NCBI GenBank assembly: GCA_020024325.1
Contig: JAHHTY010000021.1
Span: 1-30,757, forward strand
Direction of reading: 5' to 3'
DNA: 30,757 nucleotides
From: Negativibacillus sp.
Lineage (GTDB): Bacteria > Bacillota > Clostridia > Oscillospirales > Ruminococcaceae
Shown here: positions 7,576-15,713 of the stretch, in pieces
Numbering within the stretch: the first letter of the stretch is position 1
How the letters are laid out: each line of letters opens with the position of its first letter
Translations under genes and position numbers: made by a program
Notes under the pieces: generated by a model
Database searches by the model: none
The model's input: the letters and a program-made list of their open reading frames with translations, nothing else
What the model was told of the DNA's origin: nothing

Positions 7576-7584
7576 ATTGTAACA
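7576..7584 (-). promoter_or_regulatory. Extended -10 promoter for the Tet(M)-like gene
   Basis: On the minus strand TGTTACAAT (TG-n-TACAAT) lies about 42 bp before the start codon. No good -35 hexamer is seen, which is normal for extended -10 promoters. No attenuator hairpin of the tet(M) type is visible downstream of it. Confidence 0.45.
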
Positions 7585-7773
7585 TATTTCACCTTCATAG
7601 AAAATGCCTATCCCACAACATTCAGATATTCTTAATAAAAAATAAATATCACCTATATGAACCCTGATATAACTACTTATTTCCCGTGTATATAATATCC
7701 TCTCTGATTTTTCTAATTTTCTTTGTTGTTATTTTACAGGGTAAACATCATCAACCTTTCCCCTTCGTTCTTG

Positions 7774-7802
7774 TTGAAAATCGGCATTCATCAGCATAGA
7801 AT
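7774..7802 (+). promoter_or_regulatory. Sigma-A-type promoter for the M20 peptidase gene
   Basis: TTGAAA (7774-7779) and TAGAAT (7797-7802) are 17 bp apart, each 5 of 6 to consensus. A second weaker pair, TTGCGT and TATCAT about 45 bp downstream, is possible. The rest of 7535-7904 is AT-rich and holds no gene. Confidence 0.5.
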
Positions 7803-7904
7803 ATTCCATATAAAAATTGCGTCTGCTTTTTGGATGTGCTATCATAGAATCCGAAGGTAAGACACAATGTTTTACAACTTATAATCGTTTAGGAGGCTTT
7901 GAAA

Positions 7905-9041
7905 ATGAAACGTCATGACATAGAACAATCTGTTTTAAAATATCTGGAGCAAAACCGCAATCGGTTTTTATCTTCTATTGCAGAATTGGCACAGATTCCT
8001 GCTCCATCAAATCACGAAGAACTTAGAGCAGAGTGGTGCAAAAAACATTTGCAATCGCTTGGTGCAGAAGGGGTTTATATCGACGATGCCCTCAATGTTA
8101 TCTTTCCGTACCATGTCAGCGAATCCGACACAGATCTGTGTGCTGTTTTAGGGCATACCGATGTTGTTTTTCCGGACACTACTCCATTGCCTTTCCGAGA
8201 AGAAAACGGTTGTTTCTATGCACCGGGCATCGGGGACGATACCACCAATGCCGTGGCTGTTATGGAAATGGCAGCAATGGCAATCAGTTTAAATCTGAAA
8301 CCGAAAAACGGCATTCTCTTTGTTTTAAACAGTGGGGAGGAAGGCTTAGGAAACTTAAAAGGTGTACGACAGCTGATGAAAGATTATCAGGGCAGAATTT
8401 CCCATCTTTATGCTATTGACGGTGGGTTGGACACGGTTGTCACCGATGCTGTCGGGTCTAAACGCTGGCGTATCACCATCCAAACCGAAGGGGGTCACTC
8501 TTTTGGTTCCTTTGGCAATCGAAATGCTATTTATTATGCTGCAAAATTGATTGATACTTTTTACAGCTTAAAAGTTCCGAACCTTGGCATTACAACCTAC
8601 AATGTCGGCAAAATCGAAGGCGGCACTTCAGTCAATACCATCGCACAAAACTGCACCCTGCTGTATGAATACCGCTCCAACAGTCGTGAAGGGCTTGAGT
8701 ATATGGACCGATTCTTCCAGTCTGTGATTGCTTCTTTCCAAACCTTTGGCATCAAGGTAACAACCGAGCTTCTGGGCGATCGCCCATGTCGCGGTGAGGT
8801 AGATCCATCCGCCCTTGCAAAAATCGTAATGGATTCTTCGGAGAAATATGGCTTGCCCCGTGTAGAAGAATGTGGCTCCACCGACTGCAATATTCCGTTA
8901 TCCATGGGAATTCCCGCTGTATGCTTTGGTGTATACGATGGGCACGGCGCACATACCAGAGAAGAATGGGTCGATATTGAATCTACCCGCACCGGAATGA
9001 AAATACTGGCTGACGTTTTGCTGAACGAAATGCAGCTGTAA
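7905..9041 (+). CDS. M20-family metallopeptidase/deacylase
   Basis: A 378-residue cytoplasmic protein of the M20 zinc peptidase family (PepT/CPG2-like). Likely metal ligands and catalytic residues are His84 and Asp86 in GHTDVVF, Asp111 in GIGDDTTN, the pair GEEG (144-147), Asp172 in IDGG and a C-terminal His in GHGAHTREEW. A dimerisation/lid domain lies between, with GGHSFGSFGNRNA near 196-208. Substrates in the family range from di- and tripeptides to N-acyl amino acids and cannot be chosen here. I use the ATG at 7905, 8 nt after AGGAGG; a TTG at 7899 is too close to that site. It is a single-gene unit with a strong terminator. Confidence 0.9.
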   Translation: MKRHDIEQSVLKYLEQNRNRFLSSIAELAQIPAPSNHEELRAEWCKKHLQSLGAEGVYIDDALNVIFPYHVSESDTDLCAVLGHTDVVFPDTTPLPFREENGCFYAPGIGDDTTNAVAVMEMAAMAISLNLKPKNGILFVLNSGEEGLGNLKGVRQLMKDYQGRISHLYAIDGGLDTVVTDAVGSKRWRITIQTEGGHSFGSFGNRNAIYYAAKLIDTFYSLKVPNLGITTYNVGKIEGGTSVNTIAQNCTLLYEYRSNSREGLEYMDRFFQSVIASFQTFGIKVTTELLGDRPCRGEVDPSALAKIVMDSSEKYGLPRVEECGSTDCNIPLSMGIPAVCFGVYDGHGAHTREEWVDIESTRTGMKILADVLLNEMQL

Positions 9042-9086
9042 GTTTTCCCCGTATAAATTACCTTTATTTAGCGAACTATTATAAAC

Positions 9087-9123
9087 AATAAAAAGGAACC
9101 GAAAATTTCGGTTCCTTTTTATT
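9087..9123. terminator. Bidirectional terminator between convergent genes
   Basis: A stem built on AAAAAGGAACCGAAA and TTTCGGTTCCTTTTT with almost no loop, flanked by A on the left and T on the right. It serves the M20 peptidase gene (plus) and the gerW operon (minus). Confidence 0.9.
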
Positions 9124-9128
9124 GTCTT

Positions 9129-9548
9129 TTATTCAGCCTGTTCCGCTGCAGCAGCTTCCTGCACAGCAGTTTCTTTTCCTGTCGGTTCCTTTACCTTATT
9201 CACCAATGCAGAAATGCGGTCGATTGCTTCCGGGACCATATTTACCACTGCATCTGCGGTGGTACGATTTTGGTTAACATTGAGAATGCGTACATCACCA
9301 TCACGCTCAATCAAAAAACACAGTGGTTGAATGGTAACGCCAGCACCTGCACCCCCGCCAAAATCGTCCTTTGTTGATTTTGCAATATCCGATCCACCCG
9401 AACCAAAACCAAATGTCACCTTTGAGATTGGGATAATCGTTGTTCCGCTTGCTGTCACGATTGGTTTACCGACAATGCAGTCCACATCAACCAAATCACG
9501 CAGTCCCTTCATCGACTCACCCATTAAATTATGAATATGCTGGCTCAT
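9129..9548 (-). CDS. gerW: Spore protein GerW (YtfJ family)
   Basis: A 139-residue protein matching the sporulation YtfJ family. It contains the typical Gly-rich core with FGFGSGG and GGGAGAGVTI, preceded by VGKPIV and TIIPISKV, and followed by FLIERDGDV. In Bacillus GerW is made in the forespore and is needed for some germination responses; that role is taken from the family. The C-terminal Ala/Glu tail is low complexity. AAGGA lies 8 nt before the ATG. It is last in the M50 protease - scpA - scpB - DUF2953 - gerW operon. Adjacency to a DUF2953 gene copies the Bacillus ytfI-ytfJ pair and supports both calls. This is the clearest sign that the organism forms spores. Confidence 0.93.
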   Translation of the reverse strand: MSQHIHNLMGESMKGLRDLVDVDCIVGKPIVTASGTTIIPISKVTFGFGSGGSDIAKSTKDDFGGGAGAGVTIQPLCFLIERDGDVRILNVNQNRTTADAVVNMVPEAIDRISALVNKVKEPTGKETAVQEAAAAEQAE

Positions 9549-9581
9549 AATACCATTCCTTTCTGATACATCGGTTTTATC

Positions 9582-10385
9582 TTAAACGCTTTGTTTTCCA
9601 CAATCTTCCTTGGAAGGGGTGGAATTTTTTTCTGTGTTCGTTTTCTGTTTTAAAATAACCTTAATAAGACCCACTACCAGCTGTACTCCGGCTGCAAGAA
9701 AAACAATCGGGTGTATTGTAACACGAAATTTTACTGCCCAGTCACCTTGCTCTTTTCCCGAAAAATCCGGTCGAATCTCAATCTCTGTCTTTTTTACCCG
9801 AATCCAGTTTTGCACTGCCGCTAACAGTGTATACACCGCTGTCGTTATTTTTTGTGCCTTCAAAGCCGATTCTGCACTATCCTCCCCGCCCTGTACAACA
9901 TACAGCTGTACATGATGCAGGCATATGTCACGAACCACCGTTCCTGCTGCTTTTTTTGCTGTTTTCAGCATTGGGGGTATTATCTGCTTTAAATTGAAGT
10001 TATCTTCTTTCTGAGGCTTTTGAGACGGCTCCTGCGGTTCTTGTTTCTTGATTGGTTCTTTCTTTGTTTCTTGTTTTGGTTTTAGCTTGATTGGATAAAG
10101 GGTAAAATGTAAAAAAAGATAATGCAGCGTCACCACAAGTTCTTTTTCGGGTGGTTGTTTTTTTGAACCTAACTCCCAAACCATCTGTCGCAGTACCTGT
10201 TCATCCTGCTCACACAGTTCTAAATCCCGAAGCTGTTTTTCCACCTGCGGGCTTAGGTAGGAGGTTGTCACCTCGGCTTGCTCTTTTGGATACCACCACG
10301 ATACCCTCAGCGTCAGCGGCAGGCACAGCAGCAATAGTACTGCCAGCAAAATCCACAACAGAATCCACAGCACAATCACTGCCAT
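9582..10385 (-). CDS. DUF2953 membrane-anchored protein (YtfI-like)
   Basis: A 267-residue protein. One N-terminal membrane segment (about 3-27, almost all Leu, Ile, Val and Trp) is followed by a variable domain, a Lys/Glu/Pro-rich linker (about 100-130) and a C-terminal domain with FSGKEQGDWAVKFRVTI, the pattern of DUF2953, ending in another hydrophobic stretch (about 230-250). It has no known enzymatic motif. Position directly before gerW mirrors Bacillus ytfI-ytfJ, so a sporulation-linked role is likely but inferred. AAAAGGAGGG precedes the ATG. The linker is low complexity and probably disordered. Confidence 0.82.
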   Translation of the reverse strand: MAVIVLWILLWILLAVLLLLCLPLTLRVSWWYPKEQAEVTTSYLSPQVEKQLRDLELCEQDEQVLRQMVWELGSKKQPPEKELVVTLHYLFLHFTLYPIKLKPKQETKKEPIKKQEPQEPSQKPQKEDNFNLKQIIPPMLKTAKKAAGTVVRDICLHHVQLYVVQGGEDSAESALKAQKITTAVYTLLAAVQNWIRVKKTEIEIRPDFSGKEQGDWAVKFRVTIHPIVFLAAGVQLVVGLIKVILKQKTNTEKNSTPSKEDCGKQSV

Positions 10386-10423
10386 TCCCTCCTTTTCTTT
10401 ATATCTGTTTTGTTTTTGGATGG

Positions 10424-10942
10424 TTAATTCTCAGCTTGCTGCGGAATCTTTGGCAACGCCTCGATGTTCTTCATACCAAAGCAGCGCAGAAAATGCTCGG
10501 TTGTTCCATAAGAAATCGGTCGCCCCGGAATTTCCAGTCGTCCCTGTTCCTCCACCAGCCCCTTGCTGACTAAAGCATTGACCACAGAACCGCTGTCTAC
10601 ACCTCTTACCTGTTCGATAAAAGATTTTGTAACCGGCTGATTGTATGCAATGATTGCTAAAACTTCCAAGGCTGCCTGACTGAGCGGCGTATTGTTTTTA
10701 ATCTGCAATGCTTCACGGATAATGTTTGCATATTCTGCACGAGTTACCATTTGATAGCATTGGTCAAGATCTAAGATTACAAACGCTGTTTTTTTATAAA
10801 GTTCATTGATGCGCTCAACCAAATTCCACAAAGTTTCTTTATCAATGTCCAGCAGCTGTGCAAGTCTTTCTTTTTCATAAGGCTCTCCTGCTGCAAACAA
10901 AATTGCCTGTATATTTTTTTCCAACTGTGCAAGTTTTGCCAA
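10424..10942 (-). CDS. scpB: Segregation and condensation protein B
   Basis: A 172-residue protein with the two winged-helix domains of ScpB. The conserved second-domain sequence LSQAALEVLAIIAYNQPVT is followed by RGVDSGSVV and GRPISYGTTEHFL. ScpB dimers bind the ScpA kleisin and regulate the SMC ATPase in chromosome condensation and segregation. I place the start at a TTG (10940-10942) because GGGAGG lies 7 nt upstream, giving LAKLAQLEKN as the N-terminus (initiator Met). A GTG five codons earlier overlaps that site and is less likely. It follows scpA with a 21-bp gap. No smc gene is in the window. Confidence 0.93.
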   Translation of the reverse strand: MAKLAQLEKNIQAILFAAGEPYEKERLAQLLDIDKETLWNLVERINELYKKTAFVILDLDQCYQMVTRAEYANIIREALQIKNNTPLSQAALEVLAIIAYNQPVTKSFIEQVRGVDSGSVVNALVSKGLVEEQGRLEIPGRPISYGTTEHFLRCFGMKNIEALPKIPQQAEN

Positions 10943-10963
10943 AATATATCCTCCCACATCCGA

Positions 10964-11659
10964 TTATAACAGACTGACGGTTTTCCCGTCATCCTCTATC
11001 ATAACACGTTTATTCTTTACCAGCTCCAACACCGCCAAAAAGGTCGCTACAATATCCGAACGATCCTTGCTCTGGTCAAACAGTGAGAGGAACGGTGCTC
11101 GGTGCTTTTGATATAATATCTTCATAATAATGACGATTCTGGAATTTATCGATACAACACGCCTTGCCATAATCGGCTCAAATTCTTTTTTTCCGTCCTG
11201 CGGAATTTTTCTTTTTCCCACCGCCGCAAGGTATGCTTCCAGCAAAATTTTCGGCTTGTGTCTGCGGTCATACTGCAAGTTCTGTTCAATCGGTTGCATC
11301 TGTCGATAAAACAGCTCATCGCCCACATAACGGCTCTTCAACAGCTGTGCTACCTGACGGCACAGTGTATATTCAATCAGCTGTCCTGTCAGTTCTTTCT
11401 TCAGCTGTTCTTCCAATTCCTCGTGCTTTGGCAGCAGTGACACCGACTTGATATAGACCAGTCGGGAAGCCATCTCCAAAAACTCACTGGCAATTTCCAT
11501 TTCTTGGCTTTGTATCACTTCCATATAGGCAAGATACTGCTCCAGCAGCTTTGTAATTTCAATATCATAAATATTGAGTTTATGCTTTGAAATCAGCTGC
11601 AAAATCAAATCCAGAGGTCCCTCCACCTGCGCTACTTTAAAAGAAAGCTGCTCTACCAA
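10964..11659 (-). CDS. scpA: Segregation and condensation protein A (kleisin)
   Basis: A 231-residue kleisin. The N-terminal domain carries the family hallmark FEGPLDLLL-like VEGPLDLILQLI and KLNIYDIEI. The middle is charged and helical, and the C-terminal winged helix covers about 155-231. ScpA bridges the SMC heads and binds ScpB. The start is a TTG with GGAGG 7 nt upstream; scpB next door also appears to start with TTG. It lies 12 bp after the M50 protease gene, so co-transcription is nearly certain. Length is slightly below that of Bacillus ScpA (about 250). Confidence 0.93.
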   Translation of the reverse strand: MVEQLSFKVAQVEGPLDLILQLISKHKLNIYDIEITKLLEQYLAYMEVIQSQEMEIASEFLEMASRLVYIKSVSLLPKHEELEEQLKKELTGQLIEYTLCRQVAQLLKSRYVGDELFYRQMQPIEQNLQYDRRHKPKILLEAYLAAVGKRKIPQDGKKEFEPIMARRVVSINSRIVIIMKILYQKHRAPFLSLFDQSKDRSDIVATFLAVLELVKNKRVMIEDDGKTVSLL

Positions 11660-11671
11660 TCTGCTTCCTCC

Positions 11672-12295
11672 TTAAAATCCTACAAACGAGGTAATCCAGT
11701 CAACCACGCTGTATAAAAAGCTGCTTGCAATTCCTAACGGAACATCTAAAACATCGGTAAAAAGAACCAACGCCAAAAATACAATATAAATAATCTGTTC
11801 GTGTTCTTCAATCCAATCCTGAATATGATACGGCAAAAAGTAGGAAATGATTCGGGAACCGTCCAGCGGATGCACCGGAATCAGATTAAATACAGCAAGT
11901 CCAAGGTTAATCTGACACATCACAACAAAGATGGTCACTAGGATTCCGCCAACGCCGGTTAAAACAAACAGCTTTGCAATCAATAATGCGACAGTTGCCA
12001 GTAAAATATTAGAAACAGGGCCTGCAAGAGCTGTCAAGGCAATTCCCGCACGGCGGCTGACTTTGGTAAAGTAACTGGAGTTTACCGGAACAGGTTTTGC
12101 CCAGCCAAAGCCTGCCAGCACCAGCATAATGCTTCCAATCGGATCTAAATGATGAAACGGATTCAAGGTCAGTCTACCGGAAAGTCTTGCTGTGTGGTCT
12201 CCCAGCTTGTCTGCTACCCAACCATGGGCACACTCATGAACCGGCATTGCGGTAAACAGCACCAAGGCACGAATTAAAATTGTTGTAATTGACAT
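11672..12295 (-). CDS. Site-2 protease-like membrane metallopeptidase, M50 family (YwhC type)
   Basis: A 207-residue polytopic membrane protein with about five membrane segments. Zinc ligands are visible in HECAH (20-24) and in NLIPVHPLDG (137-146, Asp145). The motif GHP-like loop and GPVSN (92-96) fit the minimal M50B/YwhC-YdiL group of intramembrane proteases. It has no PDZ domain, so it is not RseP or SpoIVFB-like in architecture. Substrate unknown. It is the first gene of the operon with scpA and scpB, a neighbour arrangement frequent in Firmicutes. GGAG lies 13 nt before the ATG, which is longer than ideal. Confidence 0.9.
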   Translation of the reverse strand: MSITTILIRALVLFTAMPVHECAHGWVADKLGDHTARLSGRLTLNPFHHLDPIGSIMLVLAGFGWAKPVPVNSSYFTKVSRRAGIALTALAGPVSNILLATVALLIAKLFVLTGVGGILVTIFVVMCQINLGLAVFNLIPVHPLDGSRIISYFLPYHIQDWIEEHEQIIYIVFLALVLFTDVLDVPLGIASSFLYSVVDWITSFVGF

Positions 12296-12375
12296 CGAAA
12301 AACATCGACTCCTTTTTCCACCCTGCTTTTACACTTTCTTTCTCAATTAACAGAGTAAATTTTTCTTTTTAGTTC

Positions 12376-12404
12376 ATTATACCTTTCAAAATAGTAAAAA
12401 ACAA
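12376..12404 (-). promoter_or_regulatory. Promoter of the M50 protease-scpAB-gerW operon
   Basis: On the minus strand a perfect TATAAT (12376-12381) is preceded after 17 bp by TTGTTT (12399-12404). It lies about 80 bp before the first start codon and back to back with the rpmB promoter. Confidence 0.6.
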
Positions 12405-12465
12405 GGGATTGATTTGCTCGAAAATTGTTAATTTTCCTTTTTTTTAAATAAAATTGTAAAAAGAC

Positions 12466-12494
12466 TTGAATTTTAAAATGAAATCTGGTAAAAT
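12466..12494 (+). promoter_or_regulatory. Promoter of rpmB
   Basis: TTGAAT (12466-12471) and TAAAAT (12489-12494) are 17 bp apart, about 42 bp before the rpmB start codon. The short leader shows no obvious ribosomal-protein autoregulatory hairpin. Confidence 0.6.
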
Positions 12495-12536
12495 ACGAAT
12501 GTTGACTTGTTAAAAGTTAGAAGGAGGTGCAGACTA

Positions 12537-12725
12537 ATGGCTAAATGCGATATCTGCGGAAAAGGCGTTACTTTCGGTATTAAGGTTTCTCATTCTCATA
12601 GAAGATCAAACAGATCCTGGAAACCAAATGTAAGACGTGTGAAGGCAATTGTTGATGGTTCTCCGTGCCACATCCACGCCTGCACCCGTTGCCTGCGTTC
12701 TGGTAAAGTAACCCGTGCTATCTAG
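12537..12725 (+). CDS. rpmB: 50S ribosomal protein L28
   Basis: A 62-residue basic protein of the large ribosomal subunit. It has the CDICGKG start, SHSHRRSNRSWKPN and KVTRAI end typical of L28. Two CxxC pairs (CDIC and CTRC) form a C4 zinc site, so this is the zinc-binding C-plus form; a zinc-free paralogue may exist elsewhere but is not in the window. The ATG at 12537 has AAGGAGGTG 7 nt upstream; a 10-codon upstream extension is out of register with that site. It is monocistronic, with its own promoter and terminator, and diverges from the M50-scpAB operon. Confidence 0.97.
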   Translation: MAKCDICGKGVTFGIKVSHSHRRSNRSWKPNVRRVKAIVDGSPCHIHACTRCLRSGKVTRAI

Positions 12726-12741
12726 TTTACACAAAAACAGT

Positions 12742-12778
12742 AAGCCATTGCCCAAAAGGGTGATGGCTTTTTGTTTTG
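12742..12778 (+). terminator. Terminator of rpmB
   Basis: The stem AAGCCATTGCCC/GGGTGATGGCTT pairs fully if two G-U wobbles are allowed, has an AAAA loop and is followed by TTTTTGTTTT. It starts 17 bp after the rpmB stop. Confidence 0.88.
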
Positions 12779-12792
12779 CCCGTCAATACAAA

Positions 12793-12821
12793 TTGACCCC
12801 CGCTTTTTAGTATATTATTCT
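12793..12821 (+). promoter_or_regulatory. Promoter-like sequence facing the gene-free region
   Basis: TTGACC (12793-12798) and TATTCT (12816-12821) are 17 bp apart. A TATTAT overlaps at shorter spacing. It lies just after the rpmB terminator and points into a stretch without genes. Confidence 0.3.
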
Positions 12822-12907
12822 CAGCCTAACAGCGTGTGCAAAATGTGTTGTGTATTTGACCAAAGTTTTTAAGTACAAGAAATACAAAATAAAGGTCGGA
12901 CTTAATG

Positions 12908-13015
12908 TATCAGGATACAAATGAAATTTAAAAAACCTGATATAAACACATAGGAATGAGCAGACATCCTCTCGCACTTTATAAGTGACCTAACATGACG
13001 GTAGAAAGTGATGTC
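12908..13015 (+). other. Candidate structured RNA element
   Basis: Two nested inverted-repeat sets are visible. TATCAGG (12908-12914) pairs with CCTGATA (12936-12942). Further on, GACAT, CACTTT and ACC (12963-12990) pair in order with GGT, AAAGTG and ATGTC (13000-13015), giving a long bulged hairpin. This was judged by eye and not folded, and I recognise no known family. Confidence 0.3.
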
Positions 13016-13424
13016 AGCAACTTTTTAAACGCAATTCACAAAAGAGCTCTTTTGATATGCACGTTTTTGATTTCGGGTGTTACCTTGCTCCTGTTATAGC
13101 ATGGGAAAAATCAGACAAATCTACAATGGCAGATTACAATGCTTCTTTTCATGAATATTCACCATGCTGCGGCAGACGGATATTATCCCTGCCTCTTTTT
13201 TCTGATGTACAATTCTTTATAGATACAGTAAATAATTCCACTATTCCTGTTTTACAGGCACAAAATGAATAACAGGTTAAATTGCTAGAATAAATTATAT
13301 TCTTTTGTTAATTCATCTAATTTTATGGATTCCACATTGACGAATCTATTTTGCAAGATTATACTAAAGTTCAATCAACATATTATTTCTATTGACATCT
13401 AGTTATTACCTGTTTCCCACTAAG

Positions 13425-13458
13425 AAGGACGTTTCCATTTTCGGAAACGTCCTTCCCC
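13425..13458 (+). terminator. Orphan terminator-like hairpin
   Basis: A perfect 12-bp stem AAGGACGTTTCC/GGAAACGTCCTT with a 6-nt loop, followed on the plus strand by CCCCTTTTG. The nearest upstream plus-strand gene, rpmB, already has its own terminator, so this one may end an unannotated transcript. Confidence 0.6.
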
Positions 13459-13622
13459 TTTTGTACTGATAGATTTTATGGATAAAAAATTTTTGCTCTT
13501 GTTCCCTTTTTTAAATCAGGAACTTACTGTATCACCTGCAAGCTGCAATTTTGCGGTGTCCTTTGGTACAAACAGATAGTCTTGATTGCATTTTAAAAAG
13601 ATGGCACAAATTTTACAGGATG

Positions 13623-13655
13623 AAAAAAGCACAGACCATTACAGTCTGTGCTTTT
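13623..13655 (-). terminator. Terminator of ftsH and its upstream gene run
   Basis: A perfect 12-bp stem AAAAGCACAGAC/GTCTGTGCTTTT with a 7-nt loop, and TTTTTTC after the stem on the minus strand. It starts 11 bp past the ftsH stop. Confidence 0.92.
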
Positions 13656-13666
13656 AGGTTTATCTT

Positions 13667-15670
13667 TTATTCATCATCTGATTTGTGGGCTGCTTCTTGG
13701 TCCGATAGCTGCATCGACGGAAAATCAATAACAGCATCTTCCTTTTTTTCAGCCTCTTCTTTTACAGGCTCTTGCTGTGCCTCAACTTTTGGTGCATCAG
13801 TTGATTGGTCAGAATTCTTCTTTTGACGATGTTCATCAAACACTGTAAAGTCACCCTTCATCAAGCGTTCAAAATCTGTACCGTCAATCTTTTCAAATTC
13901 ATACAGGAACTCTGCTACCTTATGCAGCTGATCAATGTGCTCGGTAAGAATATTTTCACACTGGTCATATGCGTCATCAATCACTGCACGAATTTCTTCG
14001 TCAATCTGTGCAGCAATGGTTTCAGAGTAATCTCTGGAATGACCAAAATCTCTGCCAAGGAACACTTCGTTTTCGTCTTGACCATATACAATCGGACCCA
14101 AGCGATCGCTGAAGCCATATCTTGTTACCATTGCTTTTGCAATTTTGGTAGCACGCTCCAAGTCGTTGGAAGCACCGGTAGAAATATCGTCCAGCACCAG
14201 CTTTTCCGCAATACGTCCACCCAAAAGGGTAACAATATTTTCTTTCATTCCTTTTTTGGTATCATAGCTCTTATCTTCTTCCGGCAAACTCATGGTATAG
14301 CCGCCTGCCATTCCGCGAGGAATGATAGAAATTTCATGCACCTTATCCTGTGTTTCACAGTAATAGGTGGTGACTGCATGACCTGCCTCATGGAAGCAAG
14401 TTAATCTCTTATCTTGATCTGAAACTTTATGGCTCTTCTTTTCCGGACCCGCAACCACTTTAATGGTAGCTGCTTCAATGTCTTGCATGGTAATTGCTTT
14501 TCTGTTCTTTCTTGCTGCCAGCAAAGCTGCCTCATTCACCAAATTTTCAAGGTCTGCACCGGTAAATCCAACTGTTGTTTTGGCAATTACACTTAATTCT
14601 ACATCCGGTCCCAGCGGTTTGTTTCTGGTATGAACCCTCAAAATTTCTTCTCTGCCCTGTACATCCGGATATCCGACAACAATCTGTCTGTCAAAACGTC
14701 CCGGACGCAGCAGTGCAGGGTCAAGAATATCACGACGGTTTGTTGCTGCCATAACGATAACGCCTGTGTTTGCCCCAAAGCCGTCCATCTCAACCAGAAG
14801 CTGGTTTAATGTCTGTTCTCTTTCGTCGTGTCCGCCGCCAAGACCTGCGCCTCTTTGACGACCCACTGCGTCAATCTCATCAATGAAAACAATACTCGGT
14901 GCACTTTTCTTTGCCTGATCAAACAGATCACGCACACGGGAGGCACCCACACCAACAAACATCTCAACAAAATCAGAACCGGAAATGGAATAGAACGGAA
15001 CGCCCGCTTCTCCTGCGACTGCTCTTGCAAGCAATGTTTTACCGGTTCCCGGAGGGCCCATCAGTAAAACACCTTTTGGAATCCTTGCTCCCAAAGAATT
15101 GAATTTCTTAGGATCTTTTAAGAAGTCTACAACTTCAACAAGCTCCTCCTTTTCTTCCTTTGCTCCGGCAACATCCTGGAAAGTAACTCTTCTGCCATCT
15201 TCTACCGGCTTGAGTTTTGCCTTGCCAAAAGTGTTCATCTTTCCTCCGCCGCCGCCAGCCTGTCGCATCATTACAATCCACAGCACTGCCATACCGCCCA
15301 GCAAAAGCAAGGTCGGCAGCAAAGCAGGAAGGATGGACGGCTCTTTTGCGGGCAGATAGTTCCGCTTAAATGTGCTGTCATTTGTTTGTTCATATTTTTC
15401 GACGTATGGTTTTACGTCCTCGTTAAACTGAGAAATGCTTGCCAGCTGATAATCAACCGGCTGCGATTGTCCTTCCAGCATCATTGTCAGTTTACCGTTG
15501 TCATAGTCAATCTGATATTCCTGCACTTTATCCTGTTTAAAATAATCCAGAACCTGATAATATTTCATCGAGGAAGCAGGTTTTTCCAAAGACATCATGG
15601 CAACCAGCAATACAATGAGCAGACCAAACATCGCAAGGTACATCGCAATTCCCTTTGATTTTTTCGGCAC
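13667..15670 (-). CDS. ftsH: ATP-dependent zinc metalloprotease FtsH
   Basis: A 667-residue membrane protease that extracts and degrades membrane and some cytoplasmic proteins as a hexamer. Order: membrane segment 1 (about 9-28), an extracytoplasmic domain (30-110), membrane segment 2 (about 113-135), a Gly linker, then the AAA+ domain with Walker A GPPGTGKT (205-212), Walker B VFIDEID (261-267) and the second region of homology around 308-326. The protease domain has HEAGH (427-431) and a third zinc ligand near Asp503. The C-terminal 60 residues are charged and low complexity. The start is a GTG (15668-15670) with AGGAG upstream. It follows hpt, as tilS-hpt-ftsH does in many Firmicutes. Confidence 0.97.
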   Translation of the reverse strand: MPKKSKGIAMYLAMFGLLIVLLVAMMSLEKPASSMKYYQVLDYFKQDKVQEYQIDYDNGKLTMMLEGQSQPVDYQLASISQFNEDVKPYVEKYEQTNDSTFKRNYLPAKEPSILPALLPTLLLLGGMAVLWIVMMRQAGGGGGKMNTFGKAKLKPVEDGRRVTFQDVAGAKEEKEELVEVVDFLKDPKKFNSLGARIPKGVLLMGPPGTGKTLLARAVAGEAGVPFYSISGSDFVEMFVGVGASRVRDLFDQAKKSAPSIVFIDEIDAVGRQRGAGLGGGHDEREQTLNQLLVEMDGFGANTGVIVMAATNRRDILDPALLRPGRFDRQIVVGYPDVQGREEILRVHTRNKPLGPDVELSVIAKTTVGFTGADLENLVNEAALLAARKNRKAITMQDIEAATIKVVAGPEKKSHKVSDQDKRLTCFHEAGHAVTTYYCETQDKVHEISIIPRGMAGGYTMSLPEEDKSYDTKKGMKENIVTLLGGRIAEKLVLDDISTGASNDLERATKIAKAMVTRYGFSDRLGPIVYGQDENEVFLGRDFGHSRDYSETIAAQIDEEIRAVIDDAYDQCENILTEHIDQLHKVAEFLYEFEKIDGTDFERLMKGDFTVFDEHRQKKNSDQSTDAPKVEAQQEPVKEEAEKKEDAVIDFPSMQLSDQEAAHKSDDE

Positions 15671-15713
15671 TAGTGATTCACTCCTGTCTAAAAATTACTG
15701 TGTTCATGCACAA

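Larger units (their letters stand above)
12780..13620. other. Gene-free region with promoter-like and structured elements
   Basis: About 840 bp hold no gene I can support. A plus-strand frame at 13057-13272 (71 codons) has no ribosome binding site and no recognisable family. The region contains a promoter-like pair near 12793, inverted repeats between 12908 and 13015, a perfect 16-bp palindrome at 13039-13054 (CAAAAGAG and its complement) and an orphan terminator at 13425. It may encode a non-coding RNA or hold a decayed gene. Confidence 0.5.

Noticed and set aside
13057..13272. A 71-codon plus-strand frame in the gene-free region
   Set aside because: The ATG has no Shine-Dalgarno sequence and the protein matches nothing I know. 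A decayed gene remains possible, so the region is discussed as a finding instead.
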